Source of the DNA: JBKEDF01 sp047975325
GTDB taxonomy: Bacteria > Pseudomonadota > Alphaproteobacteria > Rhodobacterales > Rhodobacteraceae
Length of the DNA: 24,169 bases
Direction of reading: 5' to 3'
NCBI GenBank assembly: GCA_047975325.1
Contig: JBKEDF010000068.1
Location: 1 to 24,169 of the forward strand
Part shown: positions 8,473 to 14,298 of the stretch, one piece after another
How the letters are laid out: each line of letters starts with the position of its first letter
Position numbering within the stretch: the first letter of the stretch is position 1
Program-made: the position numbers and the translations under genes
The notes under the pieces: generated by a model
The model's input: only the letters and a program-made list of their open reading frames with translations
Told to the model about the DNA's origin: nothing
Databases searched by the model: none

Positions 8473-9849
8473 ATGCGTCTGGCACCACTGCTGACTATCG
8501 GCCTGCTTTCGGCCTGCATGCCATCCCCGGGGGCTGATGTCTCCATGGGGGGTGCGCGTCCTGCCATCCCCGAACTGCTGGAAACACCCAGTGAAATTAC
8601 CCGTTTCGGATTGGCGCCGGGAAAACAGCCCGATCGCAGCAATACCGAGATCGCACGCGATTTCCTTGGCCTTACATTTGAACTGGAAAGCGGTCGCAAG
8701 CTACCCCGCTTCAGCCGCTTCGAAGGCCCTGTCACCCTGCGCTTGCAGGGTCAGGTGCCCAGCGCCGCCGCGACCGACCTTTCACGACTGTTGCAGCGGC
8801 TGCGCAGCGAAGCGGGTATCGACATCCGCGAAACCAATTCCGAAAACGCCTCCATCACCATCGAATTCGTCCCGCGCCGTGCAATCCGGACAACCTATGC
8901 CAATGTCGCCTGTTTCGTGGAACCCCGCATCGGAAGCTGGGAAGAATTCCGCACCGCACGCCATACCGGCAAGCTTGACTGGACCACGCTTGGTGAACGC
9001 AAACGGATTGCGATCTTCCTGCCCTCCGACGCCCCCCCGCAAGAGATACGCGACTGCCTGCATGAGGAACTGGCCCAGTCGCTTGGCCCGCTCAACGATC
9101 TTTATCAACTCACGGATTCGGTTTTCAACGACGATAACTTCCATACCTCGCTGACCGGCTATGACATGTTGATCCTGCAGGCCTATTACGCGCCGGAACT
9201 GCAGAGCGGCATGAGCAGGGATCAGGTCGCCTCCCGTCTTCCGGCAATCCTCGCGCGGATCAACCCGGCCGGGGGGCAGGTTTCGGCGATTGCCGCGCCA
9301 GAGCAGACATCACAGCTTTGGGTCAACAGAATCCGCCTTGCGCTTGGTGATCAGGGGAACGCGGAAGAACGGCTTTCTGCGGCAAAACAGGCCCTGGCGC
9401 AGGCCCGGGCAACGGGATGGCGGGACGGGCGGCTGGCCTTCAGCTATTTCGCCCTTGGCCGCCAGGCCCTGGGCAACAATCCCGGGACCGCCCTGGACGC
9501 GCTCAGGACCGCCGCGCAGATCTATCGGGGCCTGCCGGGCGGATCCGTACCCGCCGCCCACGCAGACATGCAGATTGCCGCCTATGCCCTGATGCATGAT
9601 GACGCCCGGTCCGCCTATGATATTGCAACCCGGATCACCCCGATTGCCAGCAAGACCGAAAACGCGGCACTGATGGCGACATTGCTGTTGCTGCGCGCGG
9701 AGGCGGCTGAAATGCTGGGCCGCAGCGACGAGGCACAGGCACTGCGCATGGACAGTCGCGGCTGGGCACGTTATGGCTTCGGCTCGGACAGGCTCGTGAC
9801 CGAGCGGATAAAGGAAATCGCAGCACTGGCCCAGCGCGGGCGGGGCTGA
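8473..9849 (+). CDS. DUF2927-domain lipoprotein
   Basis: This 458-residue protein starts with a short lipoprotein signal, RLAPLLTIGLLSAC, whose lipobox LSAC puts the lipidated cysteine at residue 15, so it should be anchored in the envelope facing the periplasm. Residues about 90-260 match the DUF2927 pattern as I know it from Rhodobacterales: LSRLLQRLRSEAGIDI, ITIEFVPRRAI, a conserved Cys-containing segment IRDCLHEELAQSLGPLND and a TSLTGYDMLILQAYY stretch. HEELAQ superficially recalls a metalloprotease HExxx but lacks the second histidine. The C-terminal third (about 300-455) is Ala-rich and helical with TPR-like spacing, suggesting a protein-binding surface. Function is unknown. It leads a group with a small membrane protein, a VWA protein and an M48 protease. 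There is no strong ribosome binding site. Confidence 0.82.
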   Translation: MRLAPLLTIGLLSACMPSPGADVSMGGARPAIPELLETPSEITRFGLAPGKQPDRSNTEIARDFLGLTFELESGRKLPRFSRFEGPVTLRLQGQVPSAAATDLSRLLQRLRSEAGIDIRETNSENASITIEFVPRRAIRTTYANVACFVEPRIGSWEEFRTARHTGKLDWTTLGERKRIAIFLPSDAPPQEIRDCLHEELAQSLGPLNDLYQLTDSVFNDDNFHTSLTGYDMLILQAYYAPELQSGMSRDQVASRLPAILARINPAGGQVSAIAAPEQTSQLWVNRIRLALGDQGNAEERLSAAKQALAQARATGWRDGRLAFSYFALGRQALGNNPGTALDALRTAAQIYRGLPGGSVPAAHADMQIAAYALMHDDARSAYDIATRITPIASKTENAALMATLLLLRAEAAEMLGRSDEAQALRMDSRGWARYGFGSDRLVTERIKEIAALAQRGRG

Positions 9850-9879
9850 CGGGCGGATCTCTGCCCGTGATCAAGGGCA

Positions 9880-10053
9880 ATGGTTGATATGATCGTTCTT
9901 GCAGGCATGGTGCTGGGCGCGGCGATAGGCGCGCGCATCGCAATCAAACAGGGCGGTCGCAAGCTGGATGCGCTGCAATATGCCGCCGGGTTTGGTATTG
10001 CCTTTGGGCTTCTGGGCGTCTTCGTAACCATCTTCCTTGCACGAATGTCCTGA
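9880..10053 (+). CDS. Small two-helix membrane protein (57 aa)
   Basis: A 58-codon frame sits exactly in the gap between the lipoprotein and VWA genes, 30 bases after the first and five bases before the second. It encodes two hydrophobic stretches, residues about 4-22 (IVLAGMVLGAAIGARIAI) and 36-55 (AGFGIAFGLLGVFVTIFLA), joined by a basic loop (KQGGRKLD). The pattern is a helical hairpin in the inner membrane, with the basic loop likely cytoplasmic. The start may be the ATG at 9880, which has AAGGGC upstream, or the ATG at 9889. Tight packing and coding-like third-position GC support a real gene. I know no function for it; given its place, it could anchor the VWA/MoxR pair or the M48 protease to the membrane. 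Confidence 0.7.
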   Translation: MVDMIVLAGMVLGAAIGARIAIKQGGRKLDALQYAAGFGIAFGLLGVFVTIFLARMS

Positions 10054-10058
10054 ATTCA

Positions 10059-11240
10059 ATGTTCCTGCCCTTCTTCGAACAGCTCAGAAAGGCTGGTGTT
10101 CCCGTTTCCCTGCGTGAATTCCTTGCCTTTCTGGAAGGTATGTCGGCAGGGCTTGCCACCTATGAGATCGAAGGCTTCTATTACCTCGCACGGGTCGCGA
10201 TGGTGAAGGATGAACGCCATCTTGACCGTTTCGACCGTGCTTTTGCCGCCGCCTTCAAGGGTCTTGAGGAAATTCCCGCCGAAGCGGTGGTTCAGGCAAT
10301 GGACCTGCCCGGCGAATGGCTGAAAAAGCTGGCCGAACGCCATCTGACCCCGGAAGAAAGGGCGGAAATCGAAGCATTGGGCGGCTTTGACAAGCTCATG
10401 GAAACACTGAAGAAGCGCCTGGAGGAACAAAAGGGACGCCACCAGGGCGGCAATAAATGGATCGGCACTGCCGGAACCTCCCCCTTCGGGGCCTATGGAT
10501 ACAATCCCGAAGGGGTACGGATCGGTCAGGACCGTTCCCGCCACCAGCGCGCGGTCAAGGTCTGGGACAAACGCGAATTCCGTAACCTTGACGATCAGGT
10601 GGAACTGGGGACACGCAATATCAAGGTTGCCCTGAAACGACTGCGCCGCTGGGCACGTGACGGCGCACAGGAAGAACTGGATCTGGATGGCACGATCCGG
10701 GCCACGGCGGAACATGGCTGGCTTGACGTGAGAACCCGCCCTGAACGGCAAAATGCGGTAAAGGTTCTGCTTTTCCTGGATATCGGCGGTTCCATGGATC
10801 CGCATGTGAAAGTGGTGGAGGAACTCTTCAGCGCCGCGCGGTCGGAATTCCGGCATCTGGAACATTTCTATTTCCATAATTGCGTCTATGAAGGCCTCTG
10901 GCGCGACAATCGCCGCCGCTGGGATGCGCAGACCCCAACATGGGAAGTGCTGAACCGTTACGGCCCCGATTGGAAATGCATTTTTGTTGGCGACGCCGCG
11001 ATGAGCCCCTATGAAATCCTGCATCCGGGCGGCGCCAATGAACATTGGAACCCCGAGGCAGGCCAGGTCTGGCTGGAACGGCTTTGTGCGCAATGGCCCG
11101 GACATTTATGGATAAATCCGGTGCCCGAAAAGCACTGGCAGTACACCCATTCCACGGCGCTGATCACCGAAATTCTGGGTAGGAGGATGGTCCCCATGAC
11201 GCTTGAAGGACTGACCCGTGGCACGCGCCTGTTGAACTGA
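10059..11240 (+). CDS. VWA-domain protein, CoxE-like (MoxR partner)
   Basis: The 393-residue soluble protein has an N-terminal helical region (1-130), a charged linker, and a C-terminal von Willebrand factor A domain that begins with VLLFLDIGGSMDPHV (237-250). The MIDAS motif DxSxS reads Asp241-Ile-Gly243-Gly-Ser245, so the first serine is glycine. The N-terminal part, MFLPFFEQLRKAGVPVSLREFLAFLEGM, is typical of the CoxE/YehP-like group whose genes accompany MoxR ATPases. In known pairs, the VWA protein recruits the substrate for the AAA+ ring. The cognate ATPase is probably the one at 7301-8137. The start lies five bases after the small membrane-protein gene, so translation may be coupled. 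The M48 protease follows after 39 bases. Confidence 0.87.
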   Translation: MFLPFFEQLRKAGVPVSLREFLAFLEGMSAGLATYEIEGFYYLARVAMVKDERHLDRFDRAFAAAFKGLEEIPAEAVVQAMDLPGEWLKKLAERHLTPEERAEIEALGGFDKLMETLKKRLEEQKGRHQGGNKWIGTAGTSPFGAYGYNPEGVRIGQDRSRHQRAVKVWDKREFRNLDDQVELGTRNIKVALKRLRRWARDGAQEELDLDGTIRATAEHGWLDVRTRPERQNAVKVLLFLDIGGSMDPHVKVVEELFSAARSEFRHLEHFYFHNCVYEGLWRDNRRRWDAQTPTWEVLNRYGPDWKCIFVGDAAMSPYEILHPGGANEHWNPEAGQVWLERLCAQWPGHLWINPVPEKHWQYTHSTALITEILGRRMVPMTLEGLTRGTRLLN

Positions 11241-11279
11241 CCCCTTGCACCACCGGTCCTGCACCCCCAGATCTTTTTC

Positions 11280-11966
11280 ATGCTGAAATTTCTGCCGATC
11301 CTCCTGCCGATCCTCTATACCGTGGTGCTCTACCAGTATTCAGCCTGGCGCACGGCGCGGATACTGGATACGCAATCCCGACCGCTGGAGGATGCGACAC
11401 TGAAAAAGGTTCTGGCCCGTCTGGCGGAGGTGGTCGAACTGGAACAGATCAAGGTCTTTGTCTATGAAATCGAACCGGTCAACGGGCTTGCCGCACCAGA
11501 TGGCAGGATCTTCCTGACACGGGGTTTTCTCAATCGTTATGAGGCCGGCCAGGTAACGGCGGAGGAACTGGCAGGGGTCGTTGCGCATGAACTGGGCCAT
11601 GTCGCCATGGGCCATACCAAACGGCGCATGATCGATGTAACCGGGCAGAATGCCATTTTCTTTTTGTTGGCAGGCGCGCTGGGCCGTATCATCCCGTTTG
11701 TCGGCATCTGGATTGCACGCAGCCTGTCCGTCCTTCTGGCTGCCGGGCTGTCCCGGCGGGATGAATTTGAGGCTGACGCCTATGCCTCGGCGTTGCTGGT
11801 CAAGGCCGGGATCGGAACCGCACCGCAGAAAAGCCTGTTTCACAAGCTCGACGCGCTGACCGGCGCGGCGAGCCGGGAAATTCCGCACTGGCTGCGCAGC
11901 CACCCCAAGGCAACTGAACGCATCCGCGCGATTGAGGAACGAGAGGCCCGCTGGTCACAGGCCTGA
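11280..11966 (+). CDS. M48-family membrane zinc metalloprotease
   Basis: The 228-residue protein is an HtpX/Ste24-like integral membrane metalloprotease. It has an N-terminal transmembrane helix (about 4-23), the zinc-binding motif VVAHELGHVAMGH with HELGH at 103-107, a second hydrophobic stretch (125-157), and SRRDEFEADAYA (158-169), where Glu162 would be the third zinc ligand in the ExxxD motif. It is shorter than HtpX (about 290) because it lacks extra helices and the long C-terminal insert. By family knowledge such proteases remove misfolded membrane proteins. Its position behind the VWA gene suggests work with that complex, which is an inference. No clear ribosome binding site precedes the ATG at 11280. 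It converges with the nucleosidase gene 34 bases away, with no evident terminator between them. Confidence 0.88.
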   Translation: MLKFLPILLPILYTVVLYQYSAWRTARILDTQSRPLEDATLKKVLARLAEVVELEQIKVFVYEIEPVNGLAAPDGRIFLTRGFLNRYEAGQVTAEELAGVVAHELGHVAMGHTKRRMIDVTGQNAIFFLLAGALGRIIPFVGIWIARSLSVLLAAGLSRRDEFEADAYASALLVKAGIGTAPQKSLFHKLDALTGAASREIPHWLRSHPKATERIRAIEEREARWSQA

Positions 11967-12000
11967 TCCATCACTGGCGGCCCCTCGATGCCCCGATCAC

Positions 12001-12915
12001 CTATTGCCGCGCTGCAAGGAAGGCTTTGACCACAGCGGCGGAATTGGCGGCTGCAAGCGACAAGAACGTCCCCATTTCGTTTTCCCCCTCGCCCCCGCCG
12101 GCCAGATCCGAAAGCGACCGGAAGGCGATGAAGGGAACCTGGTTGACATAGGCCACATGGGCAACGGCCGCACTTTCCATATCGACAACCTGCGCCTTGA
12201 AGGTGTCAAAAATAAAGCTGCGAAAATTCGCATTATCCAGGAAAGACATGCCCGAAACCCCGTTGCCACCAACCACGACCCTTGGTGTCTCCGACAGGCA
12301 TGAATTTTCGGTATTGCAGGCCTCCAGCGCAATTTCACCCGCAACCTGCGCGGCGGTTTCCAGCATGGCAGGGTCGGTGGGGAACCAGTATTTTTCCTCC
12401 GGACTGTCGGTACGGGCCGAAGCCACCTCCACCGGAGCGGTGAACATCATCCCGTAATTGGGCAGGGCCGATTGCAGAAAGGGCGGAATGGCAAATTCAT
12501 CTGGCGCCGTCTCCCGCGCCAGAATGCCCTCAAGATACTGACCCCACTGGCTCGACACCACCACATCGCCGATATTGAGCGAAGGATCGACCCCGCCCGC
12601 AATGCCGGAAAAAACAATCTCCGTGATCTCGAAATGATCCAGGGCCAGTTGCGTGGTCATCGCGGCATTCACCATCGATACCCCCGACAGGAAGAGGACA
12701 ACCTCCCTGCCTTCCAACCGCCCGGTTACGAATTGTGTTCCGTTAAGCTCATGGCCTTGCGGTTCTTCCAGCGCCTCCTGCAACATCACCCATTCCGGCG
12801 CGAAGGCCGACATCACCGCAACGCGTGGTGTGGCATCAAGCGTTTCGGCCATTGCGTGAGGTACGGCAAGACCGCCAGACAGCACAACCGCCACGACAGA
12901 TGAAAGAAGGCGCAT
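12001..12915 (-). CDS. Exported MTA/SAH nucleosidase-like protein (PNP/UDP phosphorylase family)
   Basis: The 304-residue protein has an N-terminal Sec signal peptide (RLLSSVVAVVLSGGLAVPHAMA, likely cut after Ala23), then a PNP/UDP-family nucleoside-cleaving domain. Key family segments are MSAFAPEW (35-42, with Glu41 at the place of the E. coli MtnN pocket Glu12), FSGIAGGVDPSLNIGDVVV (102-120), VVDMESAAVAHVA (243-255) and FRSLSDLAGG (265-274). Glu247 and Asp270 are 23 residues apart, exactly as catalytic Glu174 and Asp197 in MtnN. It probably hydrolyses the N-glycosidic bond of 5'-methylthioadenosine, S-adenosylhomocysteine or a related nucleoside in the periplasm. The mature protein has only two cysteines, Cys200 and Cys206, well suited to a disulfide. 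The ATG at 12915 is chosen for AAAGGAAA upstream and the clean signal peptide. Confidence 0.85.
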   Translation of the reverse strand: MRLLSSVVAVVLSGGLAVPHAMAETLDATPRVAVMSAFAPEWVMLQEALEEPQGHELNGTQFVTGRLEGREVVLFLSGVSMVNAAMTTQLALDHFEITEIVFSGIAGGVDPSLNIGDVVVSSQWGQYLEGILARETAPDEFAIPPFLQSALPNYGMMFTAPVEVASARTDSPEEKYWFPTDPAMLETAAQVAGEIALEACNTENSCLSETPRVVVGGNGVSGMSFLDNANFRSFIFDTFKAQVVDMESAAVAHVAYVNQVPFIAFRSLSDLAGGGEGENEMGTFLSLAAANSAAVVKAFLAARQ

Positions 12916-13223
12916 TTGATTTCCTTTCAACAGGACCAATATCAGCAGACAAGACCATATCAGGTTCGGCGGCACAGGCCTGAAATGTCAACGCCCCTGA
13001 CGGCCCGAATGGTCGCGCCAGGCGGAAAGAAAACAGATTCAGATAAGAGATTGATTAGCTTTCCAAAGAGTTCTACGCTTTCCTGGATGGGTCGGAAACG
13101 GTGGGCCGGGGAAATCCCCTCCCTCAGGATCCAGAAGCGGCCAAGCTTGGCCCGGAGCGTGCGTGTTACGCCCGGGAAGTGTGGGTTGCAGTAAATTGGC
13201 CCAAAAGATCAGGGAGCATCTAC
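12916..13223. promoter_or_regulatory. Divergent control region, nucleosidase / TRAP operon
   Basis: These 308 bases lie between divergent genes and hold no supported gene. Toward the TRAP operon there is a candidate promoter TTGATT (13051-13056) with a 17-base spacer and TACGCT (13074-13079); it would leave a leader of about 140 bases. That leader contains GGGGAAATCCCC (13108-13119) and the perfect 14-bp palindrome GGCCAAGCTTGGCC (13139-13152). Toward the nucleosidase there is a perfect TTGACA (complement of 12986-12991), but no good -10 box at the right distance. The palindromes are candidate binding sites for an unseen regulator. Confidence 0.45.
13139..13152. repeat. 14-bp perfect palindrome in the TRAP operon leader
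   Basis: GGCCAAGCTTGGCC is self-complementary and lies 71 bases before the start codon of the solute-binding protein, downstream of the candidate promoter. It may be an operator. A chance palindrome of this length in GC-rich DNA is not excluded. Confidence 0.4.
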
Positions 13224-14183
13224 ATGAAATATTTCGGCACTTTGACATTCGCAGGCGCCCTGGCGCTGGCGGGCGGCATGGCTGGCGCACAGGAACGGTT
13301 CGTCACGATCGGGACCGGCGGACAAACCGGGGTCTATTTCGTGGTGGGACAGTCCATCTGCCGTTTGGTCAATCGCGGTACGGCACAACATAACCTGAAA
13401 TGCACCGCCCCATCGACCAGTGCTTCGATCGCCAATATCAATGCCATTGCGGCGGGCGACATGGATATGGGCGTGGCCCAGTCCGACTGGCAATATCACG
13501 CATATAACGGCACCTCGGAATATGAGGGCAAGAAGGTGGACAAATTGCGCGCCGTCTTTTCGGTGCATGGCGAACCCTTCACCGTGGTGGCAAGGAAGGA
13601 TGCGGGCATCGCCAATTTCGAGGATCTGAAGGGCAAGCGTGTCAATGTCGGCAATCCCGGATCCGGATCACGCGGTACGATGGATATCGTGCTTGAGGCA
13701 ATGGGCATGTCCATTTCCGATTTCACGCTTTCCTCGGAACTCAAGCCCGCCGAACAGGCTGCGGCCCTTGGTGACAACAAGGTAGATGCAATCAGCTACA
13801 CGGTCGGGCATCCAAACGGATCCATTCAGGAGGCAACTTCGACAGTCGAGGCCAACCTCGTTGCCGTTGCAGGCCCGGCGATTGACCAGCTTGTCGCGGA
13901 TAATTCCTATTATGCCAAGGCCACGATTCCCGGCGGCATGTATCCCGGAACCCCGGATGACGTGGCCACCTTCGGTGTGAAGGCCACTTTCGTCACATCC
14001 GCCGATGTTCCCGAAGATGTCATCTATGAGGTTGTCAAAGCCGTCTTTGACAATTTCGACCGCTTCAAGGGCCTGCATCCCGCCTTCGCCAACCTCAAGG
14101 AAGAGGAAATGGTCAAGGACGGCCTGTCCGCACCCCTGCATCCGGGAGCGGAGAAATATTACAAGGAACGCGGCTGGATGTGA
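13224..14183 (+). CDS. TAXI-type TRAP transporter solute-binding protein
   Basis: This 319-residue periplasmic binding protein captures the ligand for the TRAP permease encoded next. It has a signal peptide (KYFGTLTFAGALALAGGMAGA, likely cut near Ala22), followed at once by the TAXI hallmark RFVTIGTGGQTGVYFVVGQSIC (25-46). Further family traits are TSASIANINAIAAGDMDMGVAQSDW and GKRVNVGNPGSGSRGTMDIV. TAXI proteins are known for glutamate, glutamine or 2-oxoglutarate in the few studied cases, so an amino-acid-like or dicarboxylate ligand is reasonable but unproved. The ATG at 13224 is chosen over an upstream one at 13101 because AGGGAG lies ten bases before it and the signal peptide starts there. 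It is the first gene of the seven-gene cluster. Confidence 0.94.
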   Translation: MKYFGTLTFAGALALAGGMAGAQERFVTIGTGGQTGVYFVVGQSICRLVNRGTAQHNLKCTAPSTSASIANINAIAAGDMDMGVAQSDWQYHAYNGTSEYEGKKVDKLRAVFSVHGEPFTVVARKDAGIANFEDLKGKRVNVGNPGSGSRGTMDIVLEAMGMSISDFTLSSELKPAEQAAALGDNKVDAISYTVGHPNGSIQEATSTVEANLVAVAGPAIDQLVADNSYYAKATIPGGMYPGTPDDVATFGVKATFVTSADVPEDVIYEVVKAVFDNFDRFKGLHPAFANLKEEEMVKDGLSAPLHPGAEKYYKERGWM

Positions 14184-14194
14184 TCCGGCCTGGC

Positions 14195-14217
14195 GGGGGG
14201 CATCACCAGTGCCCCTC
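14195..14217 (+). terminator. Stem-loop between binding-protein and permease genes
   Basis: GGGGGGCA (14195-14202) pairs with TGCCCCTC (14210-14217), giving eight pairs including one G-U around a seven-base loop. There is no proper T-run behind it. In transporter operons such stem-loops often act as partial terminators or as 3'-end protectors that give more binding protein than permease. Confidence 0.45.
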
Positions 14218-14298
14218 CCACTTTCAACGTAAGATTTTCAGCGATTTGTCCGTGTATTGCGGCAAGTAACGTCGGTTATTCCGGCGAAGGGGGGACTG

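Noticed and set aside
9037..9090. HEELAQ in the DUF2927 lipoprotein as a metalloprotease site
   Set aside because: The second His of HExxH is missing and no third ligand is apparent; the segment is part of the DUF2927 pattern.
10056..11105. 349-codon minus-strand open frame opposite the VWA gene
   Set aside because: Antisense shadow with no motif, while the plus strand encodes a clear VWA protein.
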